From positions 59,684,621 to 59,748,620 of the forward strand of contig CM040421.1 of assembly GCA_022702705.1 (NCBI GenBank): a stretch of DNA of 64,000 nt. Reading direction: 5' to 3'. Source of the stretch: Papilionanthe hookeriana x Papilionanthe teres (Eukaryota > Streptophyta > Magnoliopsida > Asparagales > Orchidaceae). The position numbers and the translations under genes were made by a program. The notes under the pieces were generated by a model that ran no database searches, was not told where the DNA came from, and saw only the letters and a program-made list of their open reading frames with translations. Below are positions 1 through 8,597 of the stretch, piece by piece. Numbering within the stretch: the stretch's first letter is position 1; each line of letters opens with the position of its first letter.

Positions 1-313
1 GTATTAATCCAATTTATATCCTCCAAACATTTTCAAAATAAATTTAAAATGATAGTTTAGATCCACAAAAATGTATCCAAATTCTTCAATTCCAATCCAT
101 AACTTCTATTCCAAATTCAATAAATTTCAGTACAATACTGTATCAAGGTTCATAGTTTTATAATTAACACAAACAACAACATATTCAAAGCAAATATTCA
201 AATCAACAACACACATTGAACAATTCAGCAAACACTCAAATTTGATATTCAAAACACTAACACATGACTCGATCACACCTAAAACACATATAAGATCTAT
301 TTAACACCGATCT

Positions 314-670
314 TCAATTACCATCTCTTTTGCAATGAAGTTCGCTAGGACCGAAGGGATAGAACACCAACGCCCTTAGAAATTCCAAAGCCGTCTTTTC
401 ATCGATCCACTTGTTCTTCACATACATTTCTACTTGAGCGTCATGATAGGCCGCCATATGATCAGATTGAAGTTTAGTTTGTCATTCCAAGTGTTCGTAT
501 TGGTGGTACATCTCATGGAGATGATTACCAATACTTTGAAGTTCAGCTTCAATCTTCTCTAATCGACTAGACAATTTCTCCATACTATCAACAATAAAAC
601 CATTAAAATAAGGCTGAGGATCTTTAAGAGATTTGTCTCTTGCCTCATTTCCAAGATTTCCTCTATCCAT
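314..670 (-). pseudogene. Athila A 3' ORF (env-position, coiled-coil tail)
   Basis: The ATG at 668-670 (MDRGNLGNEARD) opens about 119 codons ending at a TGA at 314-316. A single in-frame TGA at 482-484 interrupts it, probably a former Trp codon. The middle (EKLSSRLEKIEAELQSIG) is heptad-like and probably coiled coil. It is followed by a His/Tyr-rich stretch (HLHEMYHQYEHLE) and, after the stop, QSDHMAAYHDAQVEMYVKN. It lies about 630 bases beyond the integrase stop, in the place of the env-like or ORF-1-like reading frames of Athila elements. It resembles only the C-terminal part of the two longer 3' ORFs in element C, so it is probably shortened. Function unknown. A GC-palindrome cluster and TATA-like sequence lie just upstream. 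Confidence 0.5.
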
Positions 671-758
671 TGCCTCCAAATCTTTCTTAACTCCTCCAAA
701 ATGGATTGCTCTGGTTGAAATTAAGGTTTCTATGGGATTGGGGATGAAGATAAGGCAA

Positions 759-900
759 CATATAAAGAGATTTCGTGTGAAAAACATAAGATTTTTGGTT
801 TTTACAAGATCTGTAACTATGGCTCTTAGGCGTCGGATCATCGATACGCAGGCCATTCTGGCCCTTAGGCGCCAACTTTTGGCTCCTAGGCTCTAGAACC
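759..900 (-). promoter_or_regulatory. GC-palindrome cluster plus TATA-like box before the A 3' ORF
   Basis: Bases 821-900 hold several copies of a CTTAGGCGTC / CTTAGGCGCC / CTCCTAGG motif, CpG-rich in an AT-rich surrounding. Reading minus, they are followed by TCTTTATATG (759-768), a TATA-like sequence, and then about 90 bases later by the ATG at 670. The same motif type sits upstream of the TATA-like box in the LTR of this element (8120-8421). A promoter role is inferred from this arrangement, not demonstrated. Confidence 0.4.
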
Positions 901-1216
901 ATGATCGACTCTGATTCTGTTATCATCAAATTTTGCAATTTTCTGTCGTAAAAATAGGTCTAATAAATGGGTATGATCAACACACAAACACAATTACAAA
1001 AAATTCAAATCACAAACAATCACAAACGAAGGTTAACTTGATCTCCTTTTTACTCACATTTGACATGGAGTGGTCTAAGTCCAAATTCTATATACTTCAA
1101 GATAATTTTTAGCTTAAGCCAATACAGACTTGTTAGCCTTCTATTTCCAAAAGTTATATGCAAATTTAGTCAAGACCAAGGCATAACCTTACGACAATAA
1201 TTTAACTCACACTAAT

Positions 1217-1264
1217 AAATATGGGTTGCCTCCCACAAAGCACTTGGTTTAACGTCATCAGCCT
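1217..1264 (-). promoter_or_regulatory. Conserved non-coding motif just downstream of pol (A)
   Basis: About 35 bases after the integrase stop, the minus strand contains a roughly 47-base stretch that includes GACGTTAAA and ends in GGGAGGCAACCCATATT. It matches 46694-46743 in element C at nearly every base, with only transitions differing. GGG-AGGCAA-CCC can form a small hairpin. Conservation outside coding sequence in otherwise decayed copies suggests an RNA function (splice, translation or packaging signal), which is inference. Confidence 0.55.
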
Positions 1265-1298
1265 GACCTAATTAATTGAATTACTCGGGTAGACTCAG

Positions 1299-2430
1299 CT
1301 AATAAGCCTCTTTGTAATTTAAATTCATTTCTCTCATATAAGGATTCAGTCTTAATCTGTTAACTTTAAATACTTTTCCTGTGTTGGGATCTTTAATATC
1401 TACAGCTCCATAAGGGTATACTTTCTCATTTATAAATGGTCCCATCCATTTATATTTTAATTTTCCAGGAAAAATTTTTAAACGAGTATTAAATAATAAT
1501 ACTTCTTGTCCAGGCTCGAATATTTTCCTTGAAATCATTTTGTCATGTAATTTCTTCTTTCATTCCTTATAAATTCTTGTATTTTCATAAGACTCATTTC
1601 TTATCTCTTCCATTTCATTCAGTTGTAATAATCATTTTTCTCCTGCGGTATTTAAATTATAATTGAACTCTTTTATTTCCCAATAAGCTTTATGTTCAAG
1701 TTCAACAGGTAAGTGACAATGTTTACCATAAATTAATCGATAATGTGACATTTCGATAAGTGTCTTATAAGTTGTTTTATAAGCCCATAATGCAGAATCA
1801 AGTCTATCAACCTAGTCAGTTCTTTTAGGATTAACAGTCTTTTCTAATATTCTTTTAATTTCTCTGTTTGATACTTCATCCATTCCACTTGCTTGAGGAT
1901 GACAAGCGACTGCAATTCTATGTTTAATTCGAATTTTTCCAAAGCAATGATCGAATTCTTCTATTTCTGAAATGACTTCCCCCATCTGTGATAATTATCC
2001 TGGGTATTCTAAATCTTGTAAAAATCATTTTCTTTAAAAATTTTGAAACACTTTTGGAATTACAGTTAGGTAAAGCTACAGCTTCGATCCACTTTGAAAC
2101 ATAATCAACTGCTAATAAAATATAAATTTTTTCAGATGATGGTACAAAAGGTCCCATAAAGTCTAAACCCTATACATCGAAAATTTTTATTTCTAATATA
2201 AAGTTTAGAGGCATTTCATCTTTTCTGGATATATTTCTCATTTTTTGACATCGATCACAAGTTTTCACATAATATCCAACATCTTTAAATAAAGTAGGCC
2301 AATAAAATCCAGAATTTAAAATTTTAAATGCAGTTTTATCTACTCCAAAGTGTCCTCCAAATTCAGAATCGTGAAATTTTGGAATAATTACAAAATTTTC
2401 TTCATAAGGTACACATCTTTGAATCACAGA
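1299..2430 (-). pseudogene. Athila A integrase domain
   Basis: This is the C-terminal part of Pol, inserting the cDNA into the host genome. The zinc-binding HHCC region lies at about 2230-2400 (HDSEFGGHFG ... CDRCQ). The catalytic core follows: the first Asp in GLDFMGPF, the second in ITDGGSHF (about 1970-1990), and the Glu in MDEVSNREIK (about 1870-1890). The C-terminal domain (FEPGQEVLLFNTRLKIFPGK ... WMGPF, then VFKVNRLRLNPY) ends at the stop at 1299. A TAG replaces the Trp expected before GLDFMGPF (near 2168), and a frameshift follows GGSHFRN near 1965, so the product cannot be made. No chromodomain is visible, as expected outside chromoviruses. Confidence 0.85.
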
Positions 2431-2580
2431 ATCTCTTCATATTTTAAATAAATGAGAATCTTCCCAAATATATGATTTACAATCATTCTTGAATTTCTTA
2501 ATGTATTTGTTATTCAACCCATATGATAAAATATTGCTAACCAAATAGTTAACTATATCTGCATACCAAAACATTTGTAA

Positions 2581-3087
2581 TCATTGAATAACATATAATT
2601 GTTCATCCGGGAATTTCTCATTTATATTTTCTTCATAAATCTTCTCATTATTATTTTTTATTCCTGATAAATGATCAGCAATTTGGTTGTCAGTTCCTTT
2701 TCTGTTCACAATTTCAAAATCAAATTCTTGTAAAAGTGAAACCCATCTGATCAATCTAGGTTTAGCATCTTTTTTAGACATTAAATACTTAATATCAGAA
2801 TAATCAGTATGTACGATACATTTTGTTCCAAGAAGATATGTTCTAAATTTATAAAAGGCATATATTATTACTAACAGCTCCTTTTCAGTAGTAGTGTAAT
2901 TTATTTGAGTTTCATTAAGAGTTTTGCTAGCATAGTATATAACTTTGAAAATTTTCTCATATTGTTGTCCTAATACAGCTCTGATTGCATAATCACTTGC
3001 ATCACACATTAATTTAAAAGATTTATTCCAATCAGGTGCAACAATGACAGGTGCAGTGATTAATTTTTTTTTAAATATTGAACACAT
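2581..3087 (-). pseudogene. Athila A RNase H domain
   Basis: RNase H degrades the RNA strand of the RNA-DNA hybrid during reverse transcription. The acidic positions are visible: Asp in FKLMCDASDY, Glu in TTEKELL, Asp in IVHTDYSDIKYL and Asp in NQIADHLS. The stretch begins with the RT connection sequence (KKLITAPVIVAPDWN). It is open for 168 codons in the main polyprotein frame, the best-preserved piece of this pol. It ends with a diverged acidic linker (IKNNNEKIYEENINEKFPDEQ) leading to integrase. Flanking stop codons separate it from RT and integrase, although all three are in one frame. Confidence 0.88.
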
Positions 3088-4390
3088 TCAGACAACCTTT
3101 ATTAAATTCAAATTTAGCTTCTTTTCCAATAAATGGCAAAGATGTTTAGCAATTTTAGAAAAATCTTTTATATATCTCCTATAAAATCCAGCATGACCCA
3201 GAAAACTTCTCACATCAGTAATGGTATTAGGTGGTTGAATTTTAGCAATAATTTTCACTTTTAACTGATCAACTTCCATCCATATTTGTGAAACTTTATG
3301 TCCAAGTACAATTCCTTCTGTGACAATAAATTGACATTTTTCCCAGTTTAGAACTAAATTTGTTTATTCACATCTCTTCAAAAGTTTCGTTATATTTTCC
3401 AAACAAGATTCAAAAGAAGTTCCAAAAACTGAAAAATTTTCCATGAATACTTCAATTCCTTTATCAATCAAATCAAAGAATATTGACATCATACATCTTT
3501 AAAAAGTTGCATGTGCATTGCATAAATCGAAAGGCATTCTTCTAAAGGCAAATGTTCCATAAGGACTTTTAAATGTTGTCTTCTCTTAATCCTCAGGAGC
3601 AACGGGTAACTGATGATAACCAGAATATGCATCCAAAAAATAGAAATATGAGTGTCCAGCTAGTTTATCCAGCATTTGATCTAAGAAAGGTAAAAGAAAA
3701 TGATCCTTTCTAGTGGCGTTGTTTAATTTTTGATAGTCGATGCAAATACGCCATCTAGTAACTTATCTTGTTGGGATTAATTCATTTTTTTCATTAATAA
3801 TGACAGTTACTCCTCCTTTCTTCGGAACACAATGAATAGGACTCACCCATTGGCTATCCGAAATATGATAAATAATTCTAGCTTCTAACCTTTTCAAAAT
3901 CTCTTTCTTAACAACCTCTTTCATAATTGGGTTTAATCTTCTTTGAGGATCAATAGTGGGTTTACAATTTCCTTCCATTAAAATCCTATGCATACAGATT
4001 GAAGGGCTTATTTCTTTTATATCTACAATAGTCTAACCAAAAGCTTTCTTATAATTCTTCATAACTCTTATTAATTTTTCTTCTTGATATTTGCTTAATT
4101 TTGAAGATAAAATTACAGGTAAAGTTAATGAATTTTCAAGAAATGCATACTTTAAATGTGCAGATAACATTTTTAATTCCAATTCAGGGGCTTTTTTCAA
4201 TTGAGGATAAAATTATATCATTTTTAGTTGTGTCTAAAATTTCCCAATTTTCATGAATATAATGAGTTTCTTCAGATAAATTTTCTTCATTTAATATTTC
4301 AATTTCCTCATTTAATGACTCATTATATAACATAGATTCTTTATCTTTATCATCAAAAATGGCCTTACATTTTTTTATAATGCTTTTCAA
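3088..4390 (-). pseudogene. Athila A reverse transcriptase with upstream linker, catalytic site lost
   Basis: Starting from 4390, an acidic linker (LNEEIEILNEENLSEETHY) leads to RT fingers (DPQRRLNPIMKEVVKKEI, then QWVSPIHCVPKKGGVTV). Next come the palm with the first catalytic Asp (YFYFLDAYSGYHQ, about 3620-3660) and the thumb/connection (DVRSFLGHAGFYRRYIKDFSKIA). The FMDD box, the YXDD equivalent, reads FMEN here (GIEVFMENFSVFG, about 3430-3460): both catalytic aspartates are changed, so polymerase activity is excluded even without the stop codons. In-frame stops occur where Trp or Gln codons are expected, and a short frame change separates 4001-4440 from the rest. Element C retains FMDD. 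Confidence 0.85.
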
Positions 4391-4440
4391 TTATATAATC
4401 AAAAATATCCATCTGATAGCATTTTTCTTTATCAGGAAGC

Positions 4441-4971
4441 TCATGATTTCAGAACATTAAATGTTATCTCTTGATCATTAACTCTCATTTTTAATTCTCC
4501 TTTTTGCATATCAATTATAGCTCGTCCGGTAGCTGGAAAAGGTCTCCCTAAAATAATAGGTATTTCTTTATCTTCTTCCATATCTAGAATAATGAAATCC
4601 ACAGGGAAGATAAATTTATCTACCTCAACAAGAACATCCTCTATAACTCCTTTAGGATAAGTGATCGATCGATCAGCTAACTGAAGAGTTACAGTGGTAG
4701 GAGAAATCTCTCCTAAATCTAACCTTCGAAAGATTGAAAATGGCACAAGATTAAGACTAGCTCCTAAATCACATAAGGCTTTTCCACAAAAATATTCTCC
4801 AATAGCACATGGTATAGTGAAACTTCTAGGATCTTTAAGTTTTTGAGGTAATTTCTTCTGAATTATTGCACTACATTCTTCACTTAATGCAACAGTTTCA
4901 TAAGCTTCAAATTTTCTCTTCTTGCTTAAAATATCCTTCATAAATTTTGCATAGCTTGGCATTTGCTCCAA
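4441..4971 (-). pseudogene. Athila A aspartic protease region
   Basis: This region of Gag-Pol would cleave the polyprotein. The active-site motif is ALCDLGASLNLVPFSIF (about 4740-4790), the DLGAS form I know from Athila elements. The flap and second half follow (ITYPKGVIEDVLVEVDKF ... DFIILDMEEDKEIPIILGRPF, about 4530-4680). The 176-codon stretch is open and in the same frame as gag and RT. It closes at 4441 where a frameshift begins. Upstream it starts with the MEQMPSYAKFMKDILSKKR type sequence commonly found just before this protease. The domain itself keeps its key residues, though it is embedded in a broken polyprotein. Confidence 0.85.
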
Positions 4972-5049
4972 AGCTTCACGAAAAGGTATGTTGATGGTAA
5001 GTTTCTTAAAGATGTCAAAGAACTTAAAAAATTGATGGTCAAGCTTCTA

Positions 5050-6579
5050 CTATTTTAGTCTTTCAGGAAAAGGTGGTGGTGGTCCTTCAACTTCCACTTC
5101 AATAGGTACTACAGTCTGATCTTTATTGGGAGAAAGGGTATCTTTAGGTTTTTCAATATCTTCAACTTCTTTCTCTTTTTCAATCTCATTCTGTGTTTTC
5201 TTTTTTAATTCCTTTCCACTTCTGAGTTGTACAGCTTTTGCTTGTTCTTGTTCTTGTTCTTTTCCAAATTCTTTAGGATTAATTTTGACATTGCTAGGCA
5301 ATGTTCCTTGAGGTCTGTAATTAATGAAACTAACAATTTGACCCATCTGATTCTCAATATTACTAATAACAATGTTTTAACTTTGTAGCTGATTGCTTAG
5401 TTACAAGATCAATTCTTCTACAAACAACTTTTTTTGCTGATTGTTATAACTAGGAGGATAAGTTGTTCTATAGTTTGAATTTCCTTGATTGTTCTAATTT
5501 TGATTAACTTGATTATTATTCCATTATTGATTTCTATTACTCCAATTAAAATTAGGATGATTTTTCCAACCAGAATTATAATAATTAGAATAAGGGTTAC
5601 TAGTTTTGCTAGCAATAGCTTGCAAAATTTCCATTGTTTGAGAATCATCAGAATTTACAGAATTATCATTACTTACATGTGATATATTAATAGTAATATT
5701 ATCTCATTTCTTAGATATCGTAGCCACTTATGAAGTTAAAATAGAAAAGGCTTCATTATGTTGAATAATGGTCATTCTTTTAGGATTAACCCTTTCAGAA
5801 GGCCATTGAAAATTATTATTAGTCATTTCTTCAATTAAGGTGTAGGCTTCTTCAAATGTCTTAGCCATTAAAGAAACACCACCAGCAGCATCAATAATAG
5901 ATCTAAGTGATCCAATAAGTCTATTATAAAATGTTTGGATAATTAACCAATCTGGTAAAGCATGATGAGGACATTTTCTTAAAAATTCTTTAAATCTATC
6001 CCAAGCTTTATAAATTATTTCTTCATCAAATTGCTTAAATGAAGTAATATCATTTCTCAATTTAGCATTTTTAGAAGGAGAAAAATTTTTAGCAAGGAAT
6101 TTTTGTGTCATTTCTGCCCATGTTTTAATAGAATAAGTTGCTAATGAATTAAGACACATGTTTGCTTTATCTTTTAAGGAAAAATGAAAGAGTCTAAGCC
6201 TAATAGCATCATCAGAGACAATATTATATTTAAAGGTAGCACAAAGTTCTAAAAAACTAGCAAGATGTAAATTTGGATCCTCATTAGATGTTCCTCCAAA
6301 TTGATTATTTTGAACCATTTGAATAATAAAATGTTTAAGCACAAAAGAATTAGCATCTACAGCTGGCATTTGAATACTAACATGAAGTTCATCAGTTGTA
6401 TGGTTTGTTAATGGTTTATAAATATTTTGTTCATTAATTTCAATTGGATTTTGATTATTATTATGTAAGTTAGCCATTTCTTAATGTTTTGAAATTTGTT
6501 GTTCTTTTTTAATTCTTTTAATTGTTCTTTCTAATTCAGAATCAAAACGTAGTAATCCTTCAGATCCAGAACTACGCAT
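5050..6579 (-). pseudogene. Athila A Gag
   Basis: Gag forms the virus-like particle. I place the start at 6577-6579 (MRSSGSEGLL, then LERTIKRIKK) because elements B, C and D have homologous N-termini. A later ATG at 6475-6477 (MANLHNNNQNP) follows an in-frame TAA. The retrotransposon Gag core is clear: QMVQNNQFGGTSNEDPNLHL, FLELCATFKY, RLRLFHFSLKDKA, FKEFLRKCPHHALPDW, and IIDAAGGVSLMAKTFEEAY. The C-terminal part (5418-5727) is Asn-rich (GWKNHPNFNW), followed by a Glu/Lys-rich linker (KEFGKEQEQEQAKAVQLRSG) before protease. The stops there (for example where WNNN repeats are cut) fit TGG or CAA changed to stop codons. Most of the region shares one frame with protease and RT. Confidence 0.86.
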
Positions 6580-6670
6580 AAAAATTAAAAATATTTTTGT
6601 TTTATTTTGTTTTTATTTTTATTTTATTATTATTTTTTTAAATTTTCTTTTTACTTTTTATTCTTTCCTA

Positions 6671-6688
6671 TCCCCAGCAACGGCGCCA
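6671..6688 (-). other. Primer binding site, tRNA-Asp type (A)
   Basis: The minus strand reads TGGCGCCGTTGCTGGGGA, complementary to the 3' end of plant tRNA-Asp apart from one position (CTGG versus CCGG). It starts 6 bases inside the LTR end at 6695 and precedes gag by about 90 bases. It defines the element's 5' end and its minus-strand orientation. Confidence 0.92.
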
Positions 6689-6861
6689 AAAACATGATGT
6701 GATGTGACTTTATATATGCTTTTAAATACAAGAATTTGATACCACTTTTTAGAATGTTTAATTCCTGGAAAATTGCTTCAAAAACTTGATGTGCGATGTT
6801 TACTTTTATGAATTTTTATTTAGATTTTATAATAATTATTGTAAAGTCACAATTTTAAATG

Positions 6862-6930
6862 CAAGTATACGTATCGTTCAAGTAATACAGGGCTCTAGTG
6901 GAGTCTTGGTTATCGATCCCACAGGGATAA
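6862..6930 (-). promoter_or_regulatory. Conserved Athila LTR block (R/U5 region)
   Basis: The plus strand reads AAGTATACGTATCGTTCAAG, then AATACAGGGCTCTAGTGGAG, and ends in TTATCGATCCCAC. The same block recurs at about 25525-25590 (B), 28390-28460 (D), 33640-33715 and 34930-34975 (E1, E2), 40138-40205 and 52305-52375 (C). It is the most constant part of these LTRs and lies 170-230 bases from the LTR 3' end, where the R/U5 region would be. Its exact role is unknown. Confidence 0.6.
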
Positions 6931-7462
6931 TGTTTTTATAAAAAGAAAGAAATTTAAAAAGAATAAATATTTTGGAATTTATCAAATTAAAATTAATTTA
7001 TATATAGTGTATATATATATATTATTTTCAAATTTAATTTACTAACAATTTTTACTATAAGCAAGTAAACAGTAAGCAGTAATTAAAATTCAATGCAAGT
7101 ATAAAAACGACTTTCTGTTTTCAACTAATCCAAGATTTTTAGAATAATTATCTTTTGTGGGGAATTTAGATTATGGTATTGTGCCAAATAGAAGCATTCC
7201 TATTCTTTAGCCTTTGGTTCGAGTGCAAAGAACATTGACTAATCTATAGATCGGTTCAGGATGTTTTATTAGTAGAATGGGTTAATCTAGGCTCACACTA
7301 CTAGATGTCCAAGGGTGGCTATGGTCGGCCCTACCAGTGACCCGTTCCCTTTCTATAAACCAAATTATTAGTATTTAGTCTATCACTCTAAAAACTAATT
7401 AATTTTACGCCCAATAAATAATATATTCCTATTTATTTACACTTCACCTTGAATAACCCGCA

Positions 7463-7564
7463 TAAAGCCTTCAACTACACAATGATTCATGTGATATCTA
7501 CTAGTTAAGAATATAAAGCCTTCGACTACACAATGATTCATGTGATATCTACCAGTTAAGAATT
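7463..7564 (-). repeat. 51-bp tandem duplication inside LTR A
   Basis: Two adjacent 51-base units, each starting TAAAGCCTTC and containing ACACAATGATTCATGTGATA, differ at about two positions. The near identity implies a recent duplication relative to the general decay of the element. The other LTRs show only one unit at this place. Confidence 0.85.
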
Positions 7565-8024
7565 TATCTCCAGATAGGTCTCAAAATTCTTCAACAGGTT
7601 TTAACAATTTAAATGGCCAATTTAAAAAAGTAAACTAAGATCAGGTATTAATATCATCACAATGTTTTAAATATTTTAAATTTAATTTCCCTACAAAATT
7701 TAATTAATTTATTATCTTTTCATAGTTGAAAGGAGAAAGATAACTAACTACTCAGAGCACTTTGAAATCACACGACAAAACATATTTATAAAACTTTGAA
7801 CCAAGGTACAAATACTTATCTGAAGTGTTCCTTCAAGTGATCCGCTAACTTCTACTGACTCCAATGTAATGATGAAAGACTCTAACAGCAACAACACACA
7901 ATAAATACTCAAAATAAACTCACTAGATACAAAGTAAAGTGGCAAACTAAGTGTGGAAGAGACTAACTAAAACTAGAAGGGAAAGAGATGGTGTCTGGGG
8001 TGATTTTATCTGTAGAATGAGCTC

Positions 8025-8421
8025 CTATTTACAGAGATCTGAATTTGGCCAGGGGTTGCTTAAGGCACTTCTTCAAAATTTGACCAAATTCAATGCATCT
8101 TCTACAAGGTAACTGTCGTGCCTAGGCGCCGGGATCTGACGCCTAGGCGCCGGGATCTGACGCCTAGGCGCCGGACTCCGTGACCAGGTATTTGCACCTC
8201 TTCACTTTGGATAACACCTCTTCGTGATTAAAACCATTTCATTATGTCCAAATGCATTGTATCACGTGTCCTATATATTAGGAGTAACTTCCAGTCTTCT
8301 AGAAGCTCCAATAACCGTTTAACTCCATTAAAATAACTCCCCAAAATCATAAAAAAACCTTTACAGCGTCTGTATCGAGCTGGCACTTAGGCGTCAGATT
8401 CTGGCGCCTAGAACCCAGGCC
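8025..8421 (-). promoter_or_regulatory. LTR A upstream promoter region: GC palindromes and TATA-like box
   Basis: A 21-base unit containing GCCTAGGCGCC and GGGATCTGAC is present in two full copies plus a partial third at 8120-8176. Related CTTAGGCGTC and CTGGCGCCTAG copies lie at 8385-8412. Reading minus, the cluster is followed by TAAATAG (8025-8033), a plausible weak TATA box. The motif CCTAGGCGCC is palindromic and CpG-rich. The same motif type precedes the 3' ORF of this element (821-900). Confidence 0.55.
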
Positions 8422-8597
8422 AATAATTCCAATATTTTTCTCCATAAGCTCCATTTTTGCTCCTTTTTCCTTCTTTTTCTTTCTTGGACTCTTTTTTAAT
8501 CTACATCTAAAAACATGAAAATACCTTTCATTAAAGCATAATATCCTTAAGAATTGAATCATAAATAAGGCATAAAAGGGTATTTTTAGGTAGATCA

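Larger units (their letters stand above)
1..8597 (-). mobile_element. Athila-type Ty3/gypsy element A (3' end beyond window)
   Basis: Reading on the minus strand from 8597 downwards, the order is 5' LTR, tRNA-Asp-type PBS, gag, protease, RT, RNase H, integrase, a conserved non-coding motif, then a short 3' ORF. No polypurine tract or 3' LTR is seen before base 1, so the element continues to the left of the window. Gag begins with the MRSSG/ELERTIKRI type N-terminus and carries an RLRLFHFSLKDKA-type core, and the protease is of the DLGAS form; I associate these with Athila rather than chromoviruses. Coding is broken mainly by stop codons, and the RT active site is mutated, so the copy is dead. 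It ends exactly where an Ogre-like LTR fragment begins (8598), suggesting insertion into it. Confidence 0.88.
6695..8597 (-). repeat. 5' LTR of Athila A
   Basis: The LTR begins (minus sense) at 8597 with TGATC and ends at 6695 next to the PBS; the ends were set by comparison with the LTRs of B, C and D. It contains landmarks shared with all of them: the conserved block at 6862-6930, the block around 7175-7250 (GGAGCATTCCTATTCTTTA on the plus strand), a TATA-like box at about 8025-8033, and an AAATACCTTTCATTAAAG block near its upstream end. At about 1.9 kb it is the longest Athila LTR here. It also carries a 51-bp duplication and a GC-rich palindrome cluster. Confidence 0.85.

Noticed and set aside
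5126..5682. Plus-strand Ser/Phe-rich and Ile-rich frames
   Set aside because: They are antisense shadows of the Glu/Lys-rich and Asn-rich parts of Athila A Gag.
6671..6688. tRNA-Asp gene fragment
   Set aside because: Only the 18 bases complementary to the tRNA 3' end are present, in the PBS position next to an LTR.
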